The notes beneath the pieces are model-generated. The model did not search any database. It was not told the DNA's origin and saw nothing but the letters and a program-made list of their open reading frames with translations. Shown one piece after another: positions 1 through 6,814 of a stretch of DNA of 7,372 bases; the stretch's first letter is position 1, and every line of letters starts with the position of its first letter. The translations under genes and the position numbers were made by a program. Source of the DNA: an uncultured Chlorobiaceae bacterium (GTDB taxonomy: Bacteria > Bacteroidota > Chlorobiia > Chlorobiales > Chlorobiaceae); assembly GCA_903904495.1 (NCBI GenBank), contig CAIVCU010000041.1:1-7372 (forward strand), read 5' to 3'.

Positions 1-1092
1 CCAGCCGCAGTTCCAGCACCGGTTCCAGCAGGCCAGGCCTCTGCCAGGCCGCTTTATGATGTTATAGGTGTTTTTCAGAATGGGACAGCCTATACCACAG
101 AGCGCTCGAAGGATTATGTGATCTCCCTGCTTCGTCGCAGCGACATTCAGGCACTGCTTCCCCTGGATACTGAACTCCTGCTTGCCGCCAAGCCGGAAAT
201 AGGTAAAAACGGCGAAAAACTCTTCCCGATATATCTTGTCAAAAAGACTCCGGAGCTGACCGGCGGTGTCATTACTGAAGCAAAAGCAACCTTTGGGTCA
301 CAGGGAGTGCAGCCTGAAGTTCTTATGGCAATGAACTCGGAAGGGACTTCAAAATGGGCTCGGATCACCGGAGCAAATATCGGCAAGCGAATTGCAATTG
401 TTCTTGACAACGCAGTCTACAGTGCTCCTGTCGTTCAATCGAAAATTCCCAGTGGTAACTCAGTGATCAATGGCATTGAAAGCCTTGAAGAGGCGAAGGA
501 TCTTGAAATTGTCCTCAAGGCCGGTGCTCTTCCGGCTCCAGTCAGGATTATTGAAGAGCGTTCCGTCGGACCATCACTTGGAGCAGATTATATCCGTGCC
601 GGTGTATTGTCGCTTGGATGGGCATTTCTGGCAGTTTCCGTTTTTATGCTCGTCTACTATAAAAAGGCCGGTATTGCAGCCGATATCGCTCTTGTGCTGA
701 ATATCGTCATAGTCCTGTCAGTGCTTGCAGGGTTTAATGCATCCCTTTCCCTGCCGGGTATTGCAGGTATAGTTCTGACCATCGGCATGGCTGTCGACGC
801 CAACGTTCTTATCTATGAGCGTATACGCGAGGAGCTTGACGGAGGCAAGGTGCTGAAATCCGCCATTGAAGTTGGTTACGATCGGGCGTTTTCATCGATT
901 CTTGATTCTCATGTGACCACGCTTTGCGCTGCATTCCTGCTTTATACCTATGGCATCGGGCCGATTCAGGGATTTGCCCTTACCCTTATGATCGGTACTG
1001 CCGCAAGCCTCTTCACGTCGATTGTGGTGACCAAAGAGATATTCTCGTTCCTGCTTGGAAGGAACCTTATGACACAAAAAAGTTTCGGATAA
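1..1092 (+). CDS. secD: Protein translocase subunit SecD, C-terminal part (5' end outside window)
   Basis: SecD is an inner-membrane subunit that works with SecF and SecYEG, using the proton-motive force to pull preproteins out on the periplasmic side. The frame is open from base 1, giving 363 codons before TAA at 1090-1092, so the start lies upstream. Visible parts are the end of the large periplasmic domain, with the SecD signature GKRIAIVLDNAVYSAPVV (bases 388-441) and ALPAPVRIIEERSVGPSLG (about 526-582), then five hydrophobic segments (about 598-660, 685-735, 743-825, 898-950, 964-1059). The fourth conserved helix carries the family motif GMAVDANVLIYERIREE, with its Asp codon at 796-798. 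The first transmembrane segment would lie outside the window. secF follows after 21 bp, so the two are almost certainly co-transcribed. The first 50 bases encode an unusual Pro/Ala-rich stretch. Family assignment is secure. Confidence 0.97.
   Translation, partial: PAAVPAPVPAGQASARPLYDVIGVFQNGTAYTTERSKDYVISLLRRSDIQALLPLDTELLLAAKPEIGKNGEKLFPIYLVKKTPELTGGVITEAKATFGSQGVQPEVLMAMNSEGTSKWARITGANIGKRIAIVLDNAVYSAPVVQSKIPSGNSVINGIESLEEAKDLEIVLKAGALPAPVRIIEERSVGPSLGADYIRAGVLSLGWAFLAVSVFMLVYYKKAGIAADIALVLNIVIVLSVLAGFNASLSLPGIAGIVLTIGMAVDANVLIYERIREELDGGKVLKSAIEVGYDRAFSSILDSHVTTLCAAFLLYTYGIGPIQGFALTLMIGTAASLFTSIVVTKEIFSFLLGRNLMTQKSFG
10..33 (+). repeat. 12-bp tandem repeat encoding a Pro/Ala-rich linker in SecD
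   Basis: Two in-frame copies of a 12-bp unit, GTTCCAGCACCG at 10-21 and GTTCCAGCAGGC at 22-33, share their first nine bases and encode VPAP then VPAG. Right after them GCCAGGCC occurs twice, at 32-39 and 43-50. The encoded stretch, PAAVPAPVPAGQASAR (codons 1-16), is low-complexity and probably a flexible linker in the periplasmic part of SecD. Only its right side is visible, so its full length is unknown. Confidence 0.6.
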
Positions 1093-1113
1093 TTTTTCAA
1101 GACGCATCAACCC

Positions 1114-2049
1114 ATGAGGATTTTTCATAAAACCAGCTTTGATTTTATACGATTCCGTAAAATAGCCTACGGTTTTTCACTTGTTCTTCTTGCATCAGGG
1201 CTGATATCGCTGGCGGTTAAAGGTTTGAATTACGGTATTGACTTCAGGGGCGGATCGGAGGTGCTGATACGCTTTGAGAAAAATATTGATGTCAGTACTG
1301 TTCGTTCTGTGCTTGATGTTGCAGGTGTTTCAGGATCGCTTAAACAGTATGGTCTTGACCGTTCGTTTCTTTTCAGTACGGTATTCAATGGCGAAACCAA
1401 TGACTTGAAATCGCTTGTTTCTCACGCCTTGAACGACCGCCTCAAAGACAATCACCATGAAATTGTCCGTATTGATGCTGTAGGTCCAAGCATCGCGTCC
1501 GATTTGAAATGGTCCGCTGTCAAAGCGCTGATCGCTTCGCTGTTAGCGATTCTGCTCTATGTCGGATTCCGTTTCGAGTTGAAATTTGCTACCGCAGGTG
1601 TGGTTGCCATTTTTCATGATATCCTGACCGTACTGGGGCTTTTCAGCATTCTCGGAGGGTTGTTTGATTTTATGCCTCTGGAAATGGATCAAAGTATCAT
1701 AGCGGCATTTCTTACCATAGCAGGCTATTCCATTACTGATACCGTTGTTGTTTACGATCGTATCAGAGAACGGATTCGAGGGCAGAAACCCGCAGATTAT
1801 GAAAGGATTTTTAACGAAAGCATGAACCAGACCCTGAGCAGAACGATTATAACATCGGGAACGGTGCTTCTCTCCGTTTTAGTTCTGTTTATCTTTGCCG
1901 GTCCGGCAATCAGAGGTTTTGCTTTTGCCGTTTTTGTCGGGATTCTTATTGGAACCTATTCATCAATCTTTGTTGCAGCTCCTCTTGTCTATGACTGGCT
2001 CAAGTTGTCAAAAAGCCCTGTTCATCTGAGAGGCGGCAAGGTATCCTGA
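1114..2049 (+). CDS. secF: Protein translocase subunit SecF
   Basis: SecF is the partner of SecD in the inner-membrane SecDF complex, which drives late steps of Sec-dependent export. The 311-residue product matches usual SecF length (about 300-325). It shows a first membrane segment (about 17-36), the DFRGG motif (43-47) at the start of the periplasmic domain, the DAVGPSIASDL boundary motif (121-131), and five more hydrophobic segments (about 134-152, 158-180, 193-213, 247-263, 267-288). The SecF signature in the fourth helix reads GYSITDTVVVYDRIRE (204-219), with Thr where many homologues have Asn. The ATG lies 21 bp after the secD stop. The spacer has no recognisable Shine-Dalgarno sequence, so translation may depend on coupling to secD. 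surA follows after 57 bp. Family and boundaries are secure. Confidence 0.97.
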   Translation: MRIFHKTSFDFIRFRKIAYGFSLVLLASGLISLAVKGLNYGIDFRGGSEVLIRFEKNIDVSTVRSVLDVAGVSGSLKQYGLDRSFLFSTVFNGETNDLKSLVSHALNDRLKDNHHEIVRIDAVGPSIASDLKWSAVKALIASLLAILLYVGFRFELKFATAGVVAIFHDILTVLGLFSILGGLFDFMPLEMDQSIIAAFLTIAGYSITDTVVVYDRIRERIRGQKPADYERIFNESMNQTLSRTIITSGTVLLSVLVLFIFAGPAIRGFAFAVFVGILIGTYSSIFVAAPLVYDWLKLSKSPVHLRGGKVS

Positions 2050-2095
2050 AAAGCCTGTACCTCGTGGGCGTCAGATTAAACAATATTTTATACGT

Positions 2096-2101
2096 AAGGA
2101 G
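2096..2101 (+). promoter_or_regulatory. Ribosome binding site of surA, which fixes its start
   Basis: AAGGAG lies five bases before the ATG at 2107, an ideal Shine-Dalgarno match and spacing. Its last G is also the first base of an in-frame GTG at 2101, so initiation at that GTG is unlikely. This is the only clear Shine-Dalgarno sequence ahead of any gene in the window. Confidence 0.8.
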
Positions 2102-2106
2102 TGGGG

Positions 2107-3423
2107 ATGAAAAAAGGATTGATAAAAACCGTGCTGCTCTCTTTTGCCGGTTCACTATGTCTGCAGGCATCTGCTCATGCTGTCGTTGCTGACCGGATTG
2201 TCGCTGTCGTCGGTAAAGAAGCGATTCTTAAATCGGAGATTGACAATCGCGCACTTATGGCAAGGATGCAGAACCCTGAACTTGCACAGGTCAAAGGGTT
2301 GCCTCGTAACATCCTTGACGGGCTGATTGATCAGAAAATTATCCTTGCAAAAGCTAAAATTGACAGTGTTAAAATTGACTTGAATGCCGTTGAGTCTGCT
2401 TCCAATGATCGTTTCAAGCAGCTGAATTCAAGGTTCTCTTCACGTAAAGAGATGGAGTCACGTTTCGGCAAGACCTCAGCCGGTATTCGCGAGGAGATTC
2501 ATCAGGAGCTGCTCAACCAGGAGCTGATCGATACCCTTCGAAGAAAAAAGACTGCCGGGGTAACCGTTACGTATGCGGAAACTTTGGCTTTTTATAAGGA
2601 AAATAAAGATCGACTCTCCAATATCCCTGATGCGGTTGCTGTGGGACAGATTCTGAAGTATCCTTCTGTTACGCCTGAAAGCAAGGCACAATCACTTTCC
2701 ATGATTCAGCAGGTCAAAGGAGAGCTTCAGGGTGGTGCTGATTTTGCCGAGATGGCACGCAAGTACTCTCAAGACCCCGGATCAGCAAGAGCAGGCGGCG
2801 ATCTCGGATATGTTCAGAAAGGTGAATTGATAAAGAGTTTTGAGGATGCGGCCAATGCACTTAAAGAAGGTCAGGTGTCAGACGTCGTTGAAACCCGCTA
2901 CGGTTTCCATCTTATCCAGATGCTCAACAAAGATGGGAACTCAATCCACGTTCGTCATATCCTTATCGGGTTTGACCGCTCGAAAGTAGATGTTCCGGGA
3001 GTAATCCAGCAGCTCAATGCTATTCGATCCGATATTATCAGCGGTAAGGCTACGTTTGCCGAAATGGCGAATAAATATTCCGATGATCAGATGTCAGCAA
3101 AACAGGGCGGATCGATTACCACCTCAGGTTCTACCAACCTCATTTTTTCACCGGCAACACTGCGTCCTCAATTGCAGACTATTATCAGTTCGCTGAAAAA
3201 AATTGGTGACATCAGCACTCCGCAGAAAATAGATCCGCCCCAGGGGGATCCATTCTATGCGATATTCATCCTGAACAACAGGGTTCCTGCTCACAGGCTT
3301 GATGCTGAAAAAGACTATGCGCAGCTCGCGGATATGGCACTCGAGGCTAAAAACCGCCGACTGTTCGATGAGTGGGTCCAGATGCTCCGCAAGGAGGTCT
3401 ACGTCCGCCTGTCAGACATCTAA
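2107..3423 (+). CDS. surA: SurA-type periplasmic chaperone / PpiC peptidyl-prolyl isomerase
   Basis: SurA proteins escort unfolded outer-membrane proteins through the periplasm and may catalyse proline cis-trans isomerisation. From ATG 2107 the product is 438 residues, close to E. coli SurA (428). A Lys-rich start and hydrophobic core ending in AHA near residue 25 look like a Sec signal peptide cleaved by signal peptidase I. The SurA_N-type domain follows (VADRIVAVVGKEAILKSEID, then LDGLIDQKIIL). Two parvulin domains come next, about 176-275 and 280-392, and the C-terminal WVQMLRKEVYVRL resembles the closing segment of SurA. The first parvulin domain keeps DPGSARAGGDLGY and YGFH (His268) but has Gln181 where the first active-site His is expected. 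The second keeps RHIL (His284) but has Phe387 at the other His position. The gene follows secF by 57 bp and ends inside gyrB's 3' end. The architecture is secure; isomerase activity is uncertain. Confidence 0.9.
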   Translation: MKKGLIKTVLLSFAGSLCLQASAHAVVADRIVAVVGKEAILKSEIDNRALMARMQNPELAQVKGLPRNILDGLIDQKIILAKAKIDSVKIDLNAVESASNDRFKQLNSRFSSRKEMESRFGKTSAGIREEIHQELLNQELIDTLRRKKTAGVTVTYAETLAFYKENKDRLSNIPDAVAVGQILKYPSVTPESKAQSLSMIQQVKGELQGGADFAEMARKYSQDPGSARAGGDLGYVQKGELIKSFEDAANALKEGQVSDVVETRYGFHLIQMLNKDGNSIHVRHILIGFDRSKVDVPGVIQQLNAIRSDIISGKATFAEMANKYSDDQMSAKQGGSITTSGSTNLIFSPATLRPQLQTIISSLKKIGDISTPQKIDPPQGDPFYAIFILNNRVPAHRLDAEKDYAQLADMALEAKNRRLFDEWVQMLRKEVYVRLSDI

Positions 3424-3432
3424 ACGGCGGAC
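3403..3432. terminator. Inverted repeat bracketing the convergent surA/gyrB stop codons, possible bidirectional terminator
   Basis: GTCCGCC at 3403-3409 and GGCGGAC at 3426-3432 form a perfect, GC-rich 7-bp stem with a 16-base loop. The loop holds both stop codons: TAA of surA (3421-3423) and the TGA of gyrB (complement of 3412-3414). A hairpin at the 3' end of two converging genes is well placed to stop transcription both ways or protect both mRNA ends. Neither strand has the U-run of a classical intrinsic terminator right after the stem, so the function is an inference. Confidence 0.4.
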
Positions 3433-5376
3433 ATAGCGGGCATTCTTTTCAATAAAGTCTCTTCGTGGTTCAACCTTGTCTCCCATAAGCGTGGAAAAGA
3501 CATGGTCAGCTTCCATAGCATTCTCGACGCTTACCAGCAGTAGCGAGCGGTGAGCAGGATCCATTGTAGTGCTCCAGAGCTGTTCCGGGTTCATCTCTCC
3601 AAGACCTTTGTAACGCTGGATATGGATATTTGCCTTTCCCTTCTGCATTTTTTTCATCGAGTCCGAAATACTGTTACGCTCATCGTCATCCCATGCATAC
3701 TGCTGCTCCTTGCCTGATTTTACAAGGTAGAGAGGTGGCTGGGCAATAAAGACCCTTCCCGCATCGATCAGAGCACGCATGTGGCGGAAGAAAAATGTCA
3801 GGAGAAGCGTTCTGATGTGCGCGCCGTCAACGTCGGCATCAGTCATGATGATGATTTTGCCGTACCGCAGCTTTTCTGTTGAAAACTCCTCTTCCCCGAA
3901 GCTTGTACCGAGGGCAAGAATAATGGTTTTGATTTCCTCGTTTTCAAGCATCTTGTGCAGACGGGCCTTCTCAACGTTCAGAATTTTTCCTTTCAGAGGA
4001 AGGATGGCTTGGAAGCTCCGGTCTCTTCCCTGCTTGGCACTGCCGCCTGCCGAATCACCCTCGACAATATACAGCTCACAGTGTTCAGGGTCATTGATCG
4101 AACAGTCAGCCAGTTTTCCAGGAAGCCCCGAGCTTTCAAGTACCGATTTTCTGCGGGTAAGCTCTTTGGCTTTACGGGCGGCTTCCCGTGACATGGCTGC
4201 GCCTTTGACCTTCTCAATGATTACTTTGAGCACATTCGGGTTGCTTTCGGCATACTCCGACAACTGCTCATTGAGTATGGTTTCGACAATGCTCTGTGTT
4301 TCAGAGTTTCCAAGCTTTGTCTTTGTCTGGCCTTCAAACTGAGGTTCGGCAACCTTGACCGATATAACGGCAGTCAGACCCTCTTTAAAATCATCACCGG
4401 TCAGTGCCAGTTTCAGGTTTTTAAGCAGATCGTTTTTCTGTGCATATGCATTGAGTGTTCTTGTCAATGCCTTGCGGAATCCGGTTACATGGGTACCGCC
4501 TTCCTGCGTATTGATGTTGTTGACATAACTGAAAACATTTTCCTGATAGGTGTCGTTATACTGGAGCGCGATTTCAACAATCGTTGTATCCCGTTCGCCG
4601 TAAATATAGATCGGCTCCTTGAGCAGGCCTATGCGGTTCTCATCAATAAAGAGCACAAACTCCTTCAGGCCGCCCTCAAAATGAAACACCTCCTGTTCTC
4701 CCTGCGGATCCTGAACAGTTATACTGAGATTCCTGTTAAGAAACGCAAGTTCCCGCATCCGGTCAACGATGATATCCTTTCGGAACTCGGTTATCTTGAA
4801 AATAAGATGGTCAGGCATGAATGTGGTTTTTGTACCACGCTGGTCTGACGATCCTATCGCCTTCACATCCCCTTGCGGAACACCGCGTTCAAATCGCTGG
4901 AAATAGACTTTTCCGTCGCGGTATACCTCAACTTCGCACCATTCCGACAGAGCATTGACAACCGAGGCGCCGACACCGTGAAGACCGCCGGAAACCTTAT
5001 AGGCGCCCTTGTCGAATTTACCGCCTGCACCGATTACGGTCATAACCAGCTCAAGGGCTGATTTTCCCTTTTCAGGGTGAATATCGACAGGAATACCCCT
5101 TCCGCGGTCGATAACAGTAACCGAACCATCCGGATTCAGTGAGACAAAGATATAGTCGTTAAAACCGCCGAGGGTTTCATCGATGGAGTTGTCAACGATT
5201 TCGTATACGAGATGGTGGAGCCCCCTGCTATGAATATCACCGATATACATGGCAGGACGCATCCGCACATGCTCGATGCCGTCAAGAACCTGTATGTTGT
5301 TTGCTCCGTATGTCGAAGGGACTGGAATTGCTGGTTGAGTAGATGGTATTGGGGTATTGATATCGGCTTCCGGCAT
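3412..5376 (-). CDS. gyrB: DNA gyrase subunit B
   Basis: GyrB is the ATPase and TOPRIM subunit of DNA gyrase, which with GyrA introduces negative supercoils. The 654-residue product shows the GHKL ATPase domain with Glu59 and Asn63 (EIVDNSID), Asp90 (DRGRGIP), the GGLHGVGASVVNAL loop and Lys352 (QTKTKL). Its TOPRIM domain has Glu439 (VEGDSAGGSAKQG) and Asp513/Asp515 (MTDADVDGAHIRTLLLTFFF). The tail is QRYKGLGEMNPEQLW and EPRRDFIEKNA. PLKGKILNVEKA and the tail favour GyrB over ParE. It lacks the roughly 170-residue insertion that makes E. coli GyrB 804 long. A Pro-rich extension of about 25 residues precedes NNIQVLDGIEHVR. An in-frame stop lies upstream and no other start codon lies between it and ATG 5376. 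No Shine-Dalgarno sequence is visible. yraN lies 103 bp upstream on the same strand, and the gene's end overlaps surA by 12 bp. Confidence 0.98.
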   Translation of the reverse strand: MPEADINTPIPSTQPAIPVPSTYGANNIQVLDGIEHVRMRPAMYIGDIHSRGLHHLVYEIVDNSIDETLGGFNDYIFVSLNPDGSVTVIDRGRGIPVDIHPEKGKSALELVMTVIGAGGKFDKGAYKVSGGLHGVGASVVNALSEWCEVEVYRDGKVYFQRFERGVPQGDVKAIGSSDQRGTKTTFMPDHLIFKITEFRKDIIVDRMRELAFLNRNLSITVQDPQGEQEVFHFEGGLKEFVLFIDENRIGLLKEPIYIYGERDTTIVEIALQYNDTYQENVFSYVNNINTQEGGTHVTGFRKALTRTLNAYAQKNDLLKNLKLALTGDDFKEGLTAVISVKVAEPQFEGQTKTKLGNSETQSIVETILNEQLSEYAESNPNVLKVIIEKVKGAAMSREAARKAKELTRRKSVLESSGLPGKLADCSINDPEHCELYIVEGDSAGGSAKQGRDRSFQAILPLKGKILNVEKARLHKMLENEEIKTIILALGTSFGEEEFSTEKLRYGKIIIMTDADVDGAHIRTLLLTFFFRHMRALIDAGRVFIAQPPLYLVKSGKEQQYAWDDDERNSISDSMKKMQKGKANIHIQRYKGLGEMNPEQLWSTTMDPAHRSLLLVSVENAMEADHVFSTLMGDKVEPRRDFIEKNARYVRRLDV

Positions 5377-5400
5377 AAGTATCAGCTTGTAACTGGTGAG

Positions 5401-5429
5401 ATTAAATTTGATTAAACATAGTCATTCAA
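5401..5429 (-). promoter_or_regulatory. Candidate sigma-70-type promoter of gyrB
   Basis: On the minus strand, TTGAAT (5429-5424) is followed after exactly 17 bases by TTTAAT (5406-5401). These match the -35 and -10 consensus at four and five of six positions. Transcription would begin near 5394, leaving a leader of about 18 bases before the gyrB ATG at 5376. It would let gyrB be expressed apart from rnhB and yraN. This rests on motif reading alone. Confidence 0.45.
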
Positions 5430-5455
5430 GATAAGAAAAAATGCCATCATTATTG

Positions 5456-5477
5456 GTGCCTTATCTGTGCCTTATGT
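5456..5477. repeat. Two tandem 11-bp repeats upstream of the gyrB promoter
   Basis: GTGCCTTATCT (5456-5466) is followed directly by GTGCCTTATGT (5467-5477), identical at 10 of 11 positions. On the gyrB strand the core reads ATAAGGCAC twice. The repeat lies between the yraN stop and the candidate gyrB -35 box, about 27 bp upstream of that box. One unit is about one helical turn, so both copies face the same side of the DNA. This could be a regulator site or chance; no known operator is recognised. Confidence 0.4.
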
Positions 5478-5479
5478 GC

Positions 5480-5863
5480 TCAGTAATCAGCCCAGAATGC
5501 ATCAATATAATGTTCAATAAAAAAAGAGGTTATAAGGTTTTCTCCTTCGCATTCAGCCAGTACTGTGACAACATCAAACCGGCAGTCTGATTCCAATTCG
5601 CCTGAAAAAGCGAGGAATGCTTTTGCCGCCTTGATGATCTCCCTCTGCTTCGTAATGGTCACAGCCTCAACCGGATGACCTTTTTCCCGGGAGGAGCGTG
5701 TTTTTACCTCAATAAAGCAGAGTGTTTTCTTATGCCGGGCAACAATATCGATCTCATTACGATGATACCGGTAATTACGAACAAGGATACGGTACCCTTT
5801 TTTTGAAAGATAGTCAGCAGCAAGTCGCTCTCCCTCTTGTCCGAGCAGATGGGGATCAAGCAT
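5480..5863 (-). CDS. yraN: YraN/UPF0102 family protein, PD-(D/E)XK nuclease-like fold
   Basis: This 127-residue protein has the usual size and motifs of the UPF0102 (YraN) family: GQEGERLAADYLSKKGY (8-24), RNYRYHRNEIDIVA (29-42) and FIEVKTRS (50-57). Asp39, Glu52 and Lys54 form the PD-(D/E)XK-type pattern shared with restriction enzymes and Holliday-junction resolvases. A nuclease role is often proposed, but cellular function and substrate are not established. The ATG is 6 bp after the rnhB stop, so the two genes are almost certainly one transcription unit. rnhB-yraN adjacency is a familiar arrangement in several phyla and hints at a shared role in DNA maintenance. The only ribosome-binding hint is a weak GGTG about 14 bases upstream, so translation may be coupled to rnhB. 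Family assignment is firm; molecular function is open. Confidence 0.92.
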   Translation of the reverse strand: MLDPHLLGQEGERLAADYLSKKGYRILVRNYRYHRNEIDIVARHKKTLCFIEVKTRSSREKGHPVEAVTITKQREIIKAAKAFLAFSGELESDCRFDVVTVLAECEGENLITSFFIEHYIDAFWADY

Positions 5864-5869
5864 GAGGTA

Positions 5870-6487
5870 TTATTTTTCACCAAGTTGTTTGAGTTTGAAA
5901 CTTCTCCGGTGTATCGGGCACCTCCCGTACTGAATAATAGCCCGAACGTGTTCACCTGTGCCATAACCGACATGCCTTTCAAAACCATACTCAGGCCATT
6001 CCATGCTGTATGCCGTCATAATCCCGTCCCGATGGGTTTTGGCAAGTACCGAAGCAGCGGCAATTGAAAACACCTTGGAGTCTCCCTTCACAATGGTTGT
6101 ATAGGGAATCCCGAGGCTTGTCTGAAACCTGTTGCCGTCAACAAGCAGCAGTTCCGGTATCACCGGAAGCGACTCAACCGCTCTGTTCATGGCCAGCATG
6201 GTTGCCTGCAGAATGTTTATCCGGTCGATCATATCCTGGTCAACAGATGCGACAGCCCATCCGAGAGCATGTTTTTTTATCTCCAAAGTAAGCTCTTCCC
6301 GCACTCTGGCGGAAAGCTTTTTGGAGTCATTCAGCTGTTCCAGCACTCCTCCGTCAGGACTGTACCATCGGGGAAACACAACCGCTCCGGCAACCACCGG
6401 TCCGGCCAGAGGCCCCCTGCCAACCTCATCGATACCGCATATCATCCCTGTTGTTTCCCAAAAGGGGAATTCGTAGTCGGGTTTCAT
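5870..6487 (-). CDS. rnhB: Ribonuclease HII
   Basis: RNase HII cuts RNA in RNA-DNA hybrids and incises at single ribonucleotides in duplex DNA, starting ribonucleotide excision repair in the cytoplasm. The 205-residue product has normal type II length. It shows GIDEVGRGPLAGPVVAGAV (18-36) with metal-binding Asp20 and Glu21, LNDSKKLS (52-59), LLVDGN (114-119) with Asp117, and KGDSKVFSIAAASVLAKTHR (134-153) with Asp136 as the likely fourth acidic ligand. The C-terminal PEYGFERHVGYGT and HRRSFK motifs are also present. ATG 6487 was chosen because an in-frame TGA lies about 20 bases upstream with no other start between them. The next Met (residue 15) would begin only three residues before the catalytic motif. 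No clear Shine-Dalgarno sequence precedes it. It is the first gene of the leftward set, followed by yraN after 6 bp. Confidence 0.97.
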   Translation of the reverse strand: MKPDYEFPFWETTGMICGIDEVGRGPLAGPVVAGAVVFPRWYSPDGGVLEQLNDSKKLSARVREELTLEIKKHALGWAVASVDQDMIDRINILQATMLAMNRAVESLPVIPELLLVDGNRFQTSLGIPYTTIVKGDSKVFSIAAASVLAKTHRDGIMTAYSMEWPEYGFERHVGYGTGEHVRAIIQYGRCPIHRRSFKLKQLGEK

Positions 6488-6783
6488 TGGAGTGCAGTTT
6501 TTTTGTCAATCATCACCTGAATGTAACCATCATTACGATGTGGATGCAAGATTTACAATGGATCCGGAAAAGATCAGTTTTTTCCCTGTAATTCGCTCAT
6601 GATTTACTCTGAGCGGATAAGTGGCGTTTTGCCGATTCCTTATATAATTTCTTATCTTCATTGTTGGTCTGCAGGTCCGTTTTCCTACAGGCCTTCAGGT
6701 TTTCCTGCCGAAAAGCATTGATTGGCATATGAGGTTGACGCTCGATATCCTCTGGGTGCAGCTTCGTATGTTTCAGTTGCAGG

Positions 6784-6811
6784 TTGATTTCCGCCGCATT
6801 GGCGCTTTAAA
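6784..6811 (+). promoter_or_regulatory. Weak candidate promoter for the RNase E/G gene
   Basis: TTGATT (6784-6789) and TTTAAA (6806-6811) are separated by 16 bp and each match four of six sigma-70 consensus bases. Transcription from here would begin near 6818, giving a leader of about 48 bases that contains the small hairpin at 6821-6836. Other AT-rich hexamers nearby (TATAAA at 6816 and 6849) lack a -35 partner at good spacing. The call is tentative. Confidence 0.2.
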
Positions 6812-6814
6812 GAG

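Noticed and set aside
2101..2106. In-frame GTG at 2101 as the surA start.
   Set aside because: The GTG overlaps the AAGGAG ribosome binding site, whereas ATG 2107 is at ideal spacing and gives a typical signal peptide.
3779..4342. A 187-codon open frame on the plus strand, antisense to gyrB.
   Set aside because: It lies wholly inside the TOPRIM-encoding part of gyrB, and its Ser/Arg-rich translation resembles no family. It is a shadow of gyrB codon use, as are the other plus-strand frames within gyrB, yraN and rnhB.
5436..5460. Possible intrinsic terminator after yraN: a six-T run on the minus strand preceded by a CCA...TGG pairing.
   Set aside because: The stem is only about three pairs, too weak for a terminator.
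6610..6620. TGAGCGGATAA is identical to an 11-base part of the E. coli lac operator O1.
   Set aside because: Only one half is present, the symmetric partner is missing, and there is no lac-type gene nearby. Treated as chance.
6643..6648. A perfect TATAAT on the plus strand, upstream of the RNase E/G gene.
   Set aside because: There is no acceptable -35 hexamer 16-18 bp upstream and no TG extension, and it lies over 200 bp from the gene. In an AT-rich spacer this is expected by chance.
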